From NCBI GenBank assembly GCA_913056125.1, contig CAJXNC010000002.1:62001-126000 (forward strand): a stretch of 64,000 bases of DNA. Reading direction: 5' to 3'. Shown piece by piece: positions 28,638 through 38,004 of the stretch. The position numbers were made by a program, and so were the translations under genes. This stretch comes from an uncultured Altererythrobacter sp. (GTDB lineage: Bacteria; Pseudomonadota; Alphaproteobacteria; Sphingomonadales; Sphingomonadaceae). Numbering within the stretch: position 1 is the first letter of the stretch; every line of letters begins with the position of its first letter. Below the pieces are notes generated by a model. It was given only the letters and a program-made list of their open reading frames with translations. It did no database searches and was not told the DNA's origin.

Positions 28638-28788
28638 GAGACGCTCTTAGCCGCAGGGCTTGCGCGGGAAAAGGCCTGCAACAATGCTGTGAACGGGCGA
28701 AATTTGCCCGCAAGGCGTCCTTGCCTCGCACGGCACAATCGCTAAGTGGGTTGCGAGCTTTCCTACGGGCAATCGAACAGGGCTGGGC

Positions 28789-29169
28789 ATGAACAACAGA
28801 CCATTATCTCCGCACCTGCAGATCTGGAGATGGGGACCGCATATGCTGGTCTCGATCCTGCACCGTGTCTCGGGTGACGGCATGGCGCTGGTTGGCCTGC
28901 CTGTCCTGCTGTGGTGGCTTGGCGCCATGGCAAGCGGGGCGCAGGCCTACGAGACGTTCCTTGGCCACGCTTCGAGCTGGTACGGCATGATTGTTCTGGT
29001 CGGCCTGTCCTGGGCCTTCTTCAATCACCTGTGTTCGGGCATCCGCCATTTCGTGCTGGATATGGGCGCCGGGTATGAACTGCACTCGAACCGTCGCTAT
29101 TCAATCCTCTCGATGATCTTCGCCATCATTCTCACCGCTGCCTTCTGGGCAGCGCTGAAGCTGCTTTAG
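28789..29169 (+). CDS. sdhC: Succinate dehydrogenase cytochrome b556 subunit
   Basis: The 126-residue protein has three helices. RPLSPHLQIWRWG begins the chain, HRVSGDG follows (quinone/heme region), and GIRHFVLDMG carries the heme-ligating histidine. It anchors complex II in the inner membrane and takes part in ubiquinone reduction. sdhD follows 12 bp later. Confidence 0.95.
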   Translation: MNNRPLSPHLQIWRWGPHMLVSILHRVSGDGMALVGLPVLLWWLGAMASGAQAYETFLGHASSWYGMIVLVGLSWAFFNHLCSGIRHFVLDMGAGYELHSNRRYSILSMIFAIILTAAFWAALKLL

Positions 29170-29181
29170 GGGAGGACGGAC

Positions 29182-29643
29182 ATGGGTAACGGTACCTCTA
29201 TCGGCAAAGTACGCGGCTTCGGTTCTTCCAGGCATGGCCCGCATCACTGGCTGATGCAGCGCTTCACCGCAGCCGGAAACCTGCTGCTCGGCATGTATCT
29301 CGTCTTTGCTTTCCTGATGCTGCCGGACTTCACCTACCCGGTGATTGCCGCGTGGGTTTCCTCCCCGGTGCAGGCGATCGCCGTGGCGCTGTTCGTCATT
29401 TCAACCTTCTGGCACGCGCGGCTGGGACTGCAGGTGGTGGTCGAAGACTATATCCACGAAGCGGGCAGCAAGTTTGCGGTAATGCTGGTGCTCAACCTTG
29501 CCTGCTTCGGCGGGGCTGCGGCTGGGTTGTTCTTCCTGCTCGCATTGGTGGTGCAGGGGACAAGCGGCGAGATCGCCGCAGCCGCTTCGCAAGGTGCGAT
29601 ACAGGAATTGATGCAGGGCATGCAGCAGGGTGGAGGTTTCTGA
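29182..29643 (+). CDS. sdhD: Succinate dehydrogenase hydrophobic membrane anchor subunit
   Basis: The 153-residue protein has a GGGGAGGAC ribosome site. [17 protein letters not shown] is the typical SdhD start. Three helices follow, and [16 protein letters not shown] contains the conserved His and Asp-Tyr. The C-terminus is longer than usual, with a Gly/Gln-rich extension ([14 protein letters not shown]) after the third helix. It pairs with SdhC as the membrane anchor. Confidence 0.93.
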   Translation: MGNGTSIGKVRGFGSSRHGPHHWLMQRFTAAGNLLLGMYLVFAFLMLPDFTYPVIAAWVSSPVQAIAVALFVISTFWHARLGLQVVVEDYIHEAGSKFAVMLVLNLACFGGAAAGLFFLLALVVQGTSGEIAAAASQGAIQELMQGMQQGGGF

Positions 29644-29644
29644 G

Positions 29645-31465
29645 ATGAGCGACAAGACTGCACCTCCTGCATACAAGATTATCGACCATACCTATGACGT
29701 CGTCGTCGTGGGCGCGGGCGGCTCCGGCCTGCGCGCGACCATGGGCGCGGCAGAATCCGGGCTGAAGACCGCCAACGTCTCCAAGGTCTTCCCCACGCGT
29801 TCGCACACCGTGGCGGCGCAGGGCGGCATTGCCGCATCGCTCGGCAACAACACGCCCGATCATTGGTCCTGGCACATGTACGACACCGTCAAGGGATCGG
29901 ACTGGCTGGGCGACCAGGACGCCATCGAATACATGGTTCGCGAGGCGCCCGAGGCGGTTTACGAGCTCGAACATGCCGGCGTGCCCTTCAGTCGCAACGA
30001 GGACGGCACGATCTACCAGCGCCCCTTCGGCGGCCACATGCAGAATATGGGCGAAGGCCCGCCCGTGCAGCGCACCTGCGCCGCAGCGGACCGTACCGGT
30101 CACGCCATGCTTCACGCGCTTTACCAGCAGAGCCTGAAATATTCGGCGGATTTCTACATCGAGTATTTCGCCATCGACCTGATCATGAAGGACGGAAAGT
30201 GCGTCGGCGTAATTGCGCTGTGCATGGATGATGGCTCGATCCACCGTTTCCGCGCACAGGCCGTGGTGCTGGCGACGGGCGGCTATGGCCGCTGCTATTT
30301 CACCGCCACATCCGCGCATACCTGCACCGGCGATGGCGGCGGCATGGTGCTGCGCGCCGGTCTGCCGTTGCAGGACATGGAGTTCGTGCAATTCCACCCG
30401 ACCGGCATTTACGGCGCGGGCGTGCTCATTACCGAGGGTGCGCGCGGCGAGGGCGGCTACCTGACCAATTCCGAAGGCGAGCGCTTCATGGAACGCTATG
30501 CCCCGTCGGCAAAGGATCTGGCTTCGCGCGATGTCGTCTCGCGGTCGATGGCGCTGGAAATGCGTGAAGGCCGCGGCGTCGGTCCGGACAAGGACCATAT
30601 CTACCTGCATCTCGACCATATCGATCCGAAGGTGCTGGCGGATCGTCTTCCGGGCATTACCGAGAGTGGAAAGATCTTTGCCGGCGTCGACCTGACGCGC
30701 CAGCCGCTGCCGGTCACGCCGACCGTGCATTACAATATGGGCGGCATTCCCTGTAACTATCACGGCGAAGTCGTGACGCTCGGCCCGGATGGCAATCCGG
30801 ACACGGTCGTACCGGGCCTGTTTGCAGTAGGCGAGGCAGCCTGTGTGAGCGTCCATGGCGCCAATCGACTCGGCTCGAACTCGCTGATCGACCTCGTGGT
30901 GTTCGGCCGTGCAACCGGCCATCGCCTGAAGGAAATCCTGACCCCGCAGGGCAAGCAGGACGAACTGCCCAAGGACAGTGCCGACCTCGCGCTCAGCCGA
31001 CTCGATCATTTCCGCAATGCCAAGGGCGGCTCGCCCACCGCCGAAGTGCGCAAGGAAATGCAGCAGACCATGCAGAAGCATGCGGCAGTGTTCCGCGACA
31101 GCGAGTTGATGGCCGAAGGCGTCAAGCTGCTGGCCGAGACCAATAAGCGCCTGCAGGACGTCCATGTCACCGATCGCTCGCTGATCTGGAATTCGGACCT
31201 GATCGAAACGCTCGAACTCGACAATCTCATGGCGCAAGCCGTGGTGACGATGAATTCGGCCGAGAACCGCAAGGAAAGCCGCGGTGCGCATGCGCATGAG
31301 GACTTCCCCGATCGCAACGATGCCGAATGGATGAAGCACACCATCGCATGGTTCGATGGCTGGGGCGGTTCAGGCGGCGATGTGAAGATCGATTATCGAC
31401 CGGTGCACGAATATACGCTCACCGACGATGCCGAGTACATCAAGCCCAAGGCTCGTGTGTATTGA
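29645..31465 (+). CDS. sdhA: Succinate dehydrogenase flavoprotein subunit
   Basis: The protein is 606 residues from the ATG at 29645 ([11 protein letters not shown]), which follows GGAGG overlapping the end of sdhD. The FAD-binding [12 protein letters not shown], the flavinylation site SHTVAAQGG (His), the substrate loop [10 protein letters not shown] and [19 protein letters not shown] are all intact, and it ends KPKARVY. It oxidises succinate to fumarate in the TCA cycle. No iron-sulfur subunit gene follows: the next gene is an acetyltransferase. Confidence 0.98.
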   Translation: MSDKTAPPAYKIIDHTYDVVVVGAGGSGLRATMGAAESGLKTANVSKVFPTRSHTVAAQGGIAASLGNNTPDHWSWHMYDTVKGSDWLGDQDAIEYMVREAPEAVYELEHAGVPFSRNEDGTIYQRPFGGHMQNMGEGPPVQRTCAAADRTGHAMLHALYQQSLKYSADFYIEYFAIDLIMKDGKCVGVIALCMDDGSIHRFRAQAVVLATGGYGRCYFTATSAHTCTGDGGGMVLRAGLPLQDMEFVQFHPTGIYGAGVLITEGARGEGGYLTNSEGERFMERYAPSAKDLASRDVVSRSMALEMREGRGVGPDKDHIYLHLDHIDPKVLADRLPGITESGKIFAGVDLTRQPLPVTPTVHYNMGGIPCNYHGEVVTLGPDGNPDTVVPGLFAVGEAACVSVHGANRLGSNSLIDLVVFGRATGHRLKEILTPQGKQDELPKDSADLALSRLDHFRNAKGGSPTAEVRKEMQQTMQKHAAVFRDSELMAEGVKLLAETNKRLQDVHVTDRSLIWNSDLIETLELDNLMAQAVVTMNSAENRKESRGAHAHEDFPDRNDAEWMKHTIAWFDGWGGSGGDVKIDYRPVHEYTLTDDAEYIKPKARVY

Positions 31466-31508
31466 TCGTGGGCGGGTTCGCGGCCGCGATCGCGGAGGTG
31501 CAGGAGGG

Positions 31509-32276
31509 ATGAACGCCCCGGCTTCGCGTCAGGTCGAAGAACTGGGCCGGGACATGGGGCGCTATTTCGGCTTGTCGCCCAAGCTTGTCTGCCGCACCTT
31601 GCCGCACGGGGCCATCGTGCTTTCCGGCTTTCCGACGGCGGACCTCAACTATGTTGTCCTGACCAGTGACGCCCAGGCAGCCGAACTGCAGGAAGCCCTC
31701 GAGGCTGCGTCTGTCGCCGAGGTCAATGCCATTCTGATAATCGAGGAAACCGCGGAACAGATCTGCCGACTGGCGGAGGAAGCGGGAGCTGCCAAGGTGG
31801 GGCAGATGCCATTGATGCGGCGTGCCGCTGCACCTGTTTCACTGGCAAGCGGCCCGGTTGCCAGGCTTGCTCGGCCCGAAGACATTGATTCAGCGAACAG
31901 GGCCATGGCCGATGCCTTCTCACTTGAACTGGCCGAGGTGGAAGCCTGTGTGCCGGCAGCGCATTACGCCGGGGAAAGCGTCGATCTCTGGATCGTCGAG
32001 GAGGACCGCGAAGTTGCCGGTTGCGGTGCCTTCATCCGCGAAGGGGATAGAGTCGGTATTTATGCAATGGCGACTGCTCCGGATCATCGTCGCAAGGGCG
32101 TGGGTACGGCAGTGCTTGCTCACGCCATGGCACATTATCAGGATGCAGGGGTGAGTTGTTTCACCCTGGGCGCAACCGAACAGGGATTTCCCCTCTACGA
32201 AAAAGCGGGATTTGCGGTCTCTTCGCAGCCCTTCGTCTTCGTGATCGGCCATTCGACGCAGTTCCCCGGCGATTAG
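31509..32276 (+). CDS. GNAT-family N-acetyltransferase
   Basis: The 255-residue protein starts at ATG 31509 with GGAGGG. The C-terminal GNAT domain holds VAGCGAFIREGD (beta4), IYAMATAPDHRRKGVGTAVL (acetyl-CoA-binding R/QxxGxG/A motif as RRKGVG) and FTLGATEQGFPLYEKAGF. The N-terminal ~110 residues are not of the GNAT fold and look helical. The substrate is unknown. It follows sdhA by 43 bp and may be co-transcribed with it. Confidence 0.85.
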   Translation: MNAPASRQVEELGRDMGRYFGLSPKLVCRTLPHGAIVLSGFPTADLNYVVLTSDAQAAELQEALEAASVAEVNAILIIEETAEQICRLAEEAGAAKVGQMPLMRRAAAPVSLASGPVARLARPEDIDSANRAMADAFSLELAEVEACVPAAHYAGESVDLWIVEEDREVAGCGAFIREGDRVGIYAMATAPDHRRKGVGTAVLAHAMAHYQDAGVSCFTLGATEQGFPLYEKAGFAVSSQPFVFVIGHSTQFPGD

Positions 32277-32342
32277 GGCCGGAATTCCGGACGGTTCCGG
32301 GACAGCTTGACCATTTCCGCGTCTCGCGGCAGCTTGCTGCGA

Positions 32343-33347
32343 ATGGGACGGGGGATCATCTGCAGATCACTGGTCATCGCTGCCGCCATGCTGACGGGCG
32401 TCCCCGCTCATGCGCAGGACGTTCCCGAACCGCTCGAGCCGCCGCCGCACATCTCTGCCTTTCCCGATCTTGCTACCGGCCAGACGCCGGCCATGCGCGA
32501 TCTCAGCCTCAGCCTCGGGCCGGAAATGGAGCGCGGGCGCTCGGCGCGCGAAATGCTGCGCGACAGGCGTCGGCTGGACGAGGCGCTGGACAGTCTAGAG
32601 CCGCATCGGCCTGGCAGGATCGATGCTTTCGTCATTGCCATTGCGCTCGACAGCGATCCGGTCTTTGCCCGTGAGGCGCGCGAGGCGGGCAATGTCCTCT
32701 CTCGGCGCTACGATGCGGAGGGGCGGACCCTGGTTCTGGCTGGACCGGATGGGCGCGAGGCGGGCCTGCCTCGCGGATCCATAGAATCGCTTACCGTGGC
32801 ACTGGCGCACATGGCCGAGATCATGGACCCGGCCGAGGATGTATTGGTGCTCTACACGACGAGCCACGGGACTCCGCAGGGCCTCGCCTACCAGTATGGC
32901 GACACCGGTTTTGGCCTGCTTTCGCCGGAACGCTTGCGCTCCATTTTTACCGAATTGGGCCTGCAAAGGCGCATATTGCTGCTGAGCGCCTGCTTTTCGG
33001 GTGTCTTCGTCCCGCATCTGGCGAGCGCGGATACCGCGATCATTACTGCCGCTGCACATGACCGCACCAGTTTCGGATGTCAGGCGACCAATGACTGGAC
33101 CTTTTTTGGCGATGCGCTGGTCAATCGTGCCATGCGCAAGCCTTTGCGACTGAGCGATGCAGCGCAGGAGGCACGCATTTCCGTTGCCGGATGGGAACTG
33201 GAAAACATGCTCCAGCCCTCGCTGCCGCAGGTCGAAATCGGCACCGGGGTCCTCGGCTGGCTGCCGCAACTCGAAGCGCGCATGCCGCAAGACGCAACCG
33301 AGCCCGTGGGACGGCCCGCAACCGGCTTCCAGACCGCCGGCGGTTAG
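32343..33347 (+). CDS. Exported C13 (legumain/caspase-like) peptidase
   Basis: Clan CD cysteine peptidase of the bacterial C13 type. The His site is VLYTTSHGTPQGLAY (His175) and the Cys site LLLSACFSGVF (Cys217). The ATG at 32343 begins a good Sec signal (GIICRSLVIAAAMLTGVPAHA); a TTG at 32307 would add 12 residues and cannot be excluded, as neither start has a strong Shine-Dalgarno. The length is 334. Similar bacterial proteins are of unknown role. It overlaps the cyclophilin gene tail-to-tail by 4 bp. Confidence 0.85.
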   Translation: MGRGIICRSLVIAAAMLTGVPAHAQDVPEPLEPPPHISAFPDLATGQTPAMRDLSLSLGPEMERGRSAREMLRDRRRLDEALDSLEPHRPGRIDAFVIAIALDSDPVFAREAREAGNVLSRRYDAEGRTLVLAGPDGREAGLPRGSIESLTVALAHMAEIMDPAEDVLVLYTTSHGTPQGLAYQYGDTGFGLLSPERLRSIFTELGLQRRILLLSACFSGVFVPHLASADTAIITAAAHDRTSFGCQATNDWTFFGDALVNRAMRKPLRLSDAAQEARISVAGWELENMLQPSLPQVEIGTGVLGWLPQLEARMPQDATEPVGRPATGFQTAGG

Positions 33348-34021
33348 CTGACCGGTGTTTCTACCGGCTCGACCCGGCGCATATCGAGGATCACCACCGG
33401 ATCGGCCAGCATCTGGCCCTTCATCCAGCCTTCGCCGAGATTGGAATCGATCGGTGCGCCGTGGATCGCGTAGACCACCTCGATCCCGTCCACCACATGG
33501 CCGAAGGCGGCATAGCCGAGTTGGCGGTCCGGGTCCTCATTGTCCGGGTCGGCATCCTGCCCCGGCTGCGGCTGCAGCATGATCGAGAAGTCGCCCGTCG
33601 CCGTGCCCGGGGCGAAACGCGCCATGGATAACGCGCCTTTGGTGTGGAGCACGCCCGTCTCGTTAGTCGGTTCATGCGCGATGGGATCGAGGATGCGTTC
33701 GGGATCGTTCTGCGTCCCGCCCTGGATGAAGCCATTGGGCTGGTCGCCCCAATCGACCGAGAGCGCGCGATAAAATACCGTCCCGTCGAAGCGGTCCTCA
33801 TCGACATAGCGCAGGAAATTGTTCGCGGTGATCGGTGCGCGCTCGGTCTCCAGCGCGACGGTGAAGGTGCCGAGCGTGGTTTCGATATCAACCAGCACCA
33901 GCTCGTATTCCGGCTCGGCAGGAGTGGCTTCGGGTTCCTCCGGCGCGGCATATTCGGGCGCCTGCGCATGGGCGGGCAAGGCAATGGTCAAGGCAGCGGC
34001 AAAAGCGAATCGTTTCAGCAT
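33344..34021 (-). CDS. Periplasmic cyclophilin-type peptidyl-prolyl isomerase
   Basis: The protein is 225 residues from ATG 34021, with a signal peptide (MLKRFAFAAALTIALPAHAQ) and a Glu/Pro-rich linker (PEEPEATPAEPEYE). The cyclophilin domain begins VDIETTLGTFTVALETERAP, followed by NNFLRYVDEDRFDGTVFYR, GFIQGG, SMAR and FGHVVDG, which are the standard landmarks. It should fold exported proteins. It faces the C13 protease gene. Confidence 0.93.
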   Translation of the reverse strand: MLKRFAFAAALTIALPAHAQAPEYAAPEEPEATPAEPEYELVLVDIETTLGTFTVALETERAPITANNFLRYVDEDRFDGTVFYRALSVDWGDQPNGFIQGGTQNDPERILDPIAHEPTNETGVLHTKGALSMARFAPGTATGDFSIMLQPQPGQDADPDNEDPDRQLGYAAFGHVVDGIEVVYAIHGAPIDSNLGEGWMKGQMLADPVVILDMRRVEPVETPVS

Positions 34022-34138
34022 GATGCGTGATTGTCGCGCATTCTGCCGCCAGCGCAATCGGCTTGGGGAGGTTCATAAGACATTCAGTTCGTCGCTCACA
34101 ATGCACGACTCGTCGTAGTCAGATGAGGGAGCGAAGTG

Positions 34139-35479
34139 ATGAATCGAGAACGTAGTCCCGGAATGAAATTGCTGTTGGCGGGGCTCGTCGCCACCGTGCT
34201 GATAGTCCCCCTGATGGTGGTCTATGCCCTGGTCTATGACCGTGAGGCGCAGTCGCAGACCGCGCAGGAATCGATTGTCGCCGGCTGGGGTATGGCGCAG
34301 ACTGTGACCGGCCCCCTGCTGGTCATCCCCTATATGGCCGAGACCACCGAGACAGAGATCGTCGACAACCAGAGGCGCGACCGCACGGTGCGCGTCCGGC
34401 GCGAAGTGTTCCTCGCTCCCGCCACGCAGAGCATTGCCACCGAGATGGTTCCCGAACGCAAGGGGCGGGCGATCTACGAGACTGTGGTTTACGAGACGAG
34501 CATGTCCGGAACGGCGCGCTTCGAGATGCCCGAAGACCTCGACCGGCTTGGCGTCGATCCCGAAAGCCTGATGCTGGACCAGCTCGAATTGCGCTTCGGC
34601 GTATCCGATCCGCGCGGATTGCAGGACAATGCCGAGGTCAGCGTCAATGGCGAGACATTGCGTTTGCAGCCGGGCAATGGCCCTGCTGCGACGGGCGGTG
34701 CCGGCTTCTCTACGTATGCCAACTGGTCGGACGAGGAACCGCTCGATGTCTCCTGGCAATACGGACTGCGCGGCAGCCATTCGCTTTCGCTCATCCCGCG
34801 CGGCGGGGAGACCGAATGGCAGGTCTCCTCCTCCTGGCCGCATCCCAGCTTCAATGGCAGCTTCCTTCCCGATCCCGATCCGGAACTCACCGTGACGAGC
34901 GATGAGGGCTTTACGGCCACATATGGCGGTATCACCAATCTGGCGCTTGGCCGCGCGCTGGTTTCGCTGAGTGACGATGATCCGCGCATGGCCGCCAGCA
35001 TCGACCTGGTCGATCCGGTCGACCTCTACAGCCAGGTCGACCGCGCGGTGAAATACGGGTTCCTGTTCATCGGCTTCACCTTCGTGACCTTCCTGATGTT
35101 CGACATCGTTGGCGGCGCGCGCGTGGCTGCTGCGGAGTACCTGCTGACCGGGGCCGGACTGGTGCTGTTCTTCGTGCTGCTGCTCGCCTTTGCCGAGGTG
35201 ATAGGCTTTGTCTGGGCCTATCTCGTTGCTTCGGCGGCGGTGATCGGATTGCTGACCGCCTATAGCGCAGCGGTGCTGGGCACGTGGAGGCGGGCGAGTT
35301 TTGTCGGCGGCATGCTCGTCGGGCTCTATGCGCTGCTCTACGTGCTGCTCAATCTCGAGACCTTCTCGCTGCTGATCGGCTCGTTGCTGCTCTTCGCGGC
35401 CCTTGCCGGGATCATGTATGCGACGCGCCGGATCGACTGGTCTGCCGTGGGTCGGAGCGAGGAAGAAGTCGAGGCTTAG
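34139..35479 (+). CDS. creD: CreD-family inner-membrane protein
   Basis: The 446-residue protein has an N-terminal helix (MKLLLAGLVATVLIVPLMVV), a long periplasmic beta-rich region with TVTGPLLVIPY and NGETLRL, and a C-terminal bundle of about six helices beginning AVKYGFLFIGFTFVTFLMFD and including LTGAGLVLFFVLLLAFAE. CreD is part of the CreBC regulon in enterobacteria and affects envelope integrity and beta-lactam response. No creBC genes are seen here. The BlaI/M56 pair lies about 2.5 kb downstream. ATG 34139 follows GAGGGAG; a GTG just before is possible. Confidence 0.92.
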   Translation: MNRERSPGMKLLLAGLVATVLIVPLMVVYALVYDREAQSQTAQESIVAGWGMAQTVTGPLLVIPYMAETTETEIVDNQRRDRTVRVRREVFLAPATQSIATEMVPERKGRAIYETVVYETSMSGTARFEMPEDLDRLGVDPESLMLDQLELRFGVSDPRGLQDNAEVSVNGETLRLQPGNGPAATGGAGFSTYANWSDEEPLDVSWQYGLRGSHSLSLIPRGGETEWQVSSSWPHPSFNGSFLPDPDPELTVTSDEGFTATYGGITNLALGRALVSLSDDDPRMAASIDLVDPVDLYSQVDRAVKYGFLFIGFTFVTFLMFDIVGGARVAAAEYLLTGAGLVLFFVLLLAFAEVIGFVWAYLVASAAVIGLLTAYSAAVLGTWRRASFVGGMLVGLYALLYVLLNLETFSLLIGSLLLFAALAGIMYATRRIDWSAVGRSEEEVEA

Positions 35480-36654
35480 CGCCGGCGCAGATGATCGGGG
35501 GTGAGCTGGTCGAGCCGGCTTACCCCCATCAATTGCATGTCGCGCCTGATTTCCGCATCGAGCAGTCCGATGGCGCGTTCGACCCCCGCCTGTCCCGCAG
35601 CGGCCAGCGCATAGAGGTAGAGTCTCCCTCCGCTTGCCGCCTTGGCCCCCGTTGCCAGCGCTTTCAGTACATGGCTGCCGCGCCGCACCCCGCCATCGCA
35701 GATCACCTCGATCCGGTCACCGACGGCCTGCACGATCTCCTCCAGCTGGTCGAAGGGCGCCCGGCCACCGTCCAGCTGACGTCCGCCATGATTGGAGACC
35801 ATGATCGCATCGCAGCCCATATCCGCTGCGCGCTTCGCATCGCCGACCGACATCACACCCTTGAGGCAGAACTTGCCACCCCATTCGTCTCGCAGCCATT
35901 CGGCGGCTTTCCAGTCCATGCTCGGATCGAGCATGGTGTTGAAATAGTCCTGGATCGAGATCGAGGCATTCGATCCCGCCGCCACATGGGTCGAAAGATT
36001 GGGCAGGTCGAACTTCTCGCGGAACAGGAAATTGAGCGCCCAGGCCGGATGCGTGGCATAGGAGAGGAAGCTCGCCGGCGTGATCCTGGGCGGGGTCTGG
36101 AAGCCGGTGCGTTTGCAGCGTTCACGATTGCCCGAAACGATCGTGTCGACCGTCAGCGTGATGGCGTCGAAATTGGCTGCCTTGGCGCGCTCCACCAGGG
36201 CGGCGTTGAGCCCTCGATCCTTGTGATAGTAATATTGCAGCATCTTGGGCCCGGCATATTTCGCACCTATCTCCTCGATGCTCACGCTCGACAGGCTGGA
36301 AATGCCGAACCACAGGCCGAATTTCTCCGCCGTGGCGGCTACGGCGCGCTCCCCCTGCCAGTGGAACAGGCGTTGCAGCGCGGTGGGGCTGAGCATGAGC
36401 GGCAGCGCGCTTTTGCGACCCATGATCGTGATGGAGGGATCGAGCTTGTCGGCGCCCACGAGCACGTCTGGTACAAGGTCGACATCCTCGAAGGCCGCAG
36501 TGTTGCGATCCTTGGTGATCTCGTCATCGGCCGCGCCGTCAATGTAATGGAAGACGGGGTAGGGCAGGCGGCGCTTCGCCAGCTCGCGGAAATCCGCGAT
36601 GTTCTGGCAGTCATCGAGCCGCCTGATGCTGTAGCCGAACTTCTTCCCCATCAC
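35476..36654 (-). CDS. FMN-dependent alpha-hydroxy-acid oxidase/dehydrogenase (LldD-like)
   Basis: The 392-residue TIM-barrel protein has the family signature SNHGGRQLDG, with active-site His and Arg, in the last third. PVFHYIDGAADDE opens the chain, and the FMN-binding MLSPTALQRLFHWQGE, LQYYYHKDRGL, KGVMSVGDAKRAADMG and VICDGGVRRGSHVLKAL are present. It oxidises L-lactate, glycolate or mandelate-like acids; the substrate cannot be fixed. It overlaps creD tail-to-tail by 4 bp and is co-oriented with the SigF-NrsF operon (27 bp downstream of nrsF). Confidence 0.93.
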   Translation of the reverse strand: MMGKKFGYSIRRLDDCQNIADFRELAKRRLPYPVFHYIDGAADDEITKDRNTAAFEDVDLVPDVLVGADKLDPSITIMGRKSALPLMLSPTALQRLFHWQGERAVAATAEKFGLWFGISSLSSVSIEEIGAKYAGPKMLQYYYHKDRGLNAALVERAKAANFDAITLTVDTIVSGNRERCKRTGFQTPPRITPASFLSYATHPAWALNFLFREKFDLPNLSTHVAAGSNASISIQDYFNTMLDPSMDWKAAEWLRDEWGGKFCLKGVMSVGDAKRAADMGCDAIMVSNHGGRQLDGGRAPFDQLEEIVQAVGDRIEVICDGGVRRGSHVLKALATGAKAASGGRLYLYALAAAGQAGVERAIGLLDAEIRRDMQLMGVSRLDQLTPDHLRRR

Positions 36655-36681
36655 CCGCCTGTTAGCGGCAGGTTCGCGCGC

Positions 36682-37311
36682 TTACCAGCGCAGCAATCGT
36701 GGCCCGGCCAACCAGCCGATCCCGGCCATGGCGAAGATCGGTGCAAAGTAGAAGGCCAGCAGGTAAACCGCGCCTTCGCCGGGGCAGAAGGGGGCATAGG
36801 CGGTCATCGCCACGGCTCCGCCAAAGAAACCGGCGACCAGCCCTGCGCGGCGCAAGTTTGTCGGGGCGAGCCAGCGCATCGCCATGATCGCCCCGGCAAA
36901 GCCGATCGGGCTCATGATCCCCATGGCGAGCAGGCAGCGCTCCCACATTTCGCCCGGCCACGGATGCGTTCGCAGCACCAGGTCGGGAAGGACGAAATAG
37001 GCTGTATAGGCAAAGGGCAGGGCCAGTGCCGCCAGCATCCAGCCCGAGGGGCGCCCCGGCTTGCCGAGCAGGAGCAATGCCGCAGAGGCGATCAGCAGCA
37101 GCGAGATGGAGAAGCCCCATTTCACCACCATCGGCATCCAGCCTCGCAAGTGATAAGTGGGAAAGGCGTTGTCGAGCAGCAGTGCCGTCGCGCCAATGCA
37201 AACCGCACTGACCAGCGCGAGCGGCAGCAGGAAATGCTGCGGCATATTGCCACGCGGTACTGCACCCTCGCTCGCGAGGCGGGTGATCAACTCTTCGGTA
37301 CGTCCCATCAT
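36682..37311 (-). CDS. nrsF: NrsF/DUF1109 membrane anti-sigma factor
   Basis: The 209-residue protein has six hydrophobic segments and belongs to DUF1109. It starts within the sigma factor stop (ATGA). Two cysteines, Cys126 (MWERCLLAM) and Cys176 (APFCPGEGA), are 50 residues apart. This matches the spacing of the two cysteines I recall as functional in Caulobacter NrsF, where heavy-metal stress releases the sigma factor. It should hold SigF at the inner membrane until stress. Confidence 0.92.
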   Translation of the reverse strand: MMGRTEELITRLASEGAVPRGNMPQHFLLPLALVSAVCIGATALLLDNAFPTYHLRGWMPMVVKWGFSISLLLIASAALLLLGKPGRPSGWMLAALALPFAYTAYFVLPDLVLRTHPWPGEMWERCLLAMGIMSPIGFAGAIMAMRWLAPTNLRRAGLVAGFFGGAVAMTAYAPFCPGEGAVYLLAFYFAPIFAMAGIGWLAGPRLLRW

Positions 37312-37826
37312 TCTTTCTCTGCGACCAGTTCTTTCAGGCGCAACATCCCACGATGCACCCGCAGTTTCATGGCGGACAGTCCGATGCCGACGCGTTCGCT
37401 CGCCTCGGCACCTGTCAGTCCTTCAATATGCGTCAAACGGATCGCTTCCGCCTGCGCCTCGGGCAGCTGGTCGAGCAGGACTGCCACATCCATCCCGGCG
37501 AACTCGTCCGCTGCCACTTCATCATCTGCATCCTCCAGCACGATCGGGCTTCGGCCCTTCTTGCGCCAGTGATCGATCAGCTTGTATTTCGCGATGGCAT
37601 TGATCCAGGGCAGGACAGGGCGCCCCGGGTCGAGCGTGTGGCGCTTGTCATGCACCGCGATCAGCACTTCCTGAACCAGGTCCTCCAGATCTGCGTCGGC
37701 TCCGATCCGACGCGCCAGCGTATTGCGAATGGCGTGCGACGCTTCGGTCAGGAACTGGCCATATGCCGCTTCCTTTCCGCCGCGCACGGTAGCCATCAAT
37801 GCATCGAGGCGTTCGCCCAGATTCAA
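37308..37826 (-). CDS. sigF: ECF sigma factor of the SigF type
   Basis: The 172-residue protein has sigma-70 region 2 (LEDLVQEVLIAVHDKRHTLD then WINAIAKYKLIDHWRK) and region 4 (LPEAQAEAIRLTHIEGLTGAEAS, then GLSAMKLRVHRGM). No C-terminal extension is seen. It is coupled to nrsF by an ATGA overlap. A promoter of its own class lies just upstream, which implies autoregulation. Confidence 0.93.
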   Translation of the reverse strand: MNLGERLDALMATVRGGKEAAYGQFLTEASHAIRNTLARRIGADADLEDLVQEVLIAVHDKRHTLDPGRPVLPWINAIAKYKLIDHWRKKGRSPIVLEDADDEVAADEFAGMDVAVLLDQLPEAQAEAIRLTHIEGLTGAEASERVGIGLSAMKLRVHRGMLRLKELVAEKE

Positions 37827-37840
37827 ACTTCGTCTCTCTT

Positions 37841-37866
37841 TTCGCCCTGTTGCCTTCCGGAGTTAC
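37841..37866 (-). promoter_or_regulatory. SigF-type ECF promoter (GTAACT-N16-CGAA)
   Basis: Read on the minus strand, GTAACT (37866-37861) is followed after exactly 16 bases by CGAA (37844-37841), 14 bp before the sigF start. The Caulobacter SigF consensus is GTAACC-N16-CGAA. Only the last base of the -35 differs. The short distance to the ATG implies a very short leader. Confidence 0.75.
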
Positions 37867-37930
37867 AACAATTCTGGAAAATTCAAACCGTCGGCTGACC
37901 ACGTGTCCATGGAGTGACAAGGGAGATGGA

Positions 37931-37966
37931 TTGCATTCACTGGCCATTCAGATTACAAACGTAATC
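37931..37966 (+). promoter_or_regulatory. BlaI-type operator over a putative promoter
   Basis: GATTAC-AAAC-GTAATC (37951-37966) is a perfect 6-4-6 palindrome and resembles BlaI/MecI operators built on TACA/TGTA half-sites. A weak promoter TTGCAT-N17-TACAAA (37931-37959) overlaps it, so repressor binding would cover the -10 box. It lies 38 bp before the blaI-like gene. Confidence 0.6.
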
Positions 37967-38004
37967 GTAATGCCAATGGACGTTGCCGTTCAGGGAGGAC
38001 GAGA

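Noticed and set aside
29492-31339. 615-codon antisense open frame over sdhA
   Set aside because: sdhA is intact with all catalytic motifs; the antisense product is a GC-driven artefact.
35284-37572. 762-codon plus-strand open frame across the 2-hydroxyacid oxidase and nrsF
   Set aside because: It runs antisense to two recognised genes and shows no domain.
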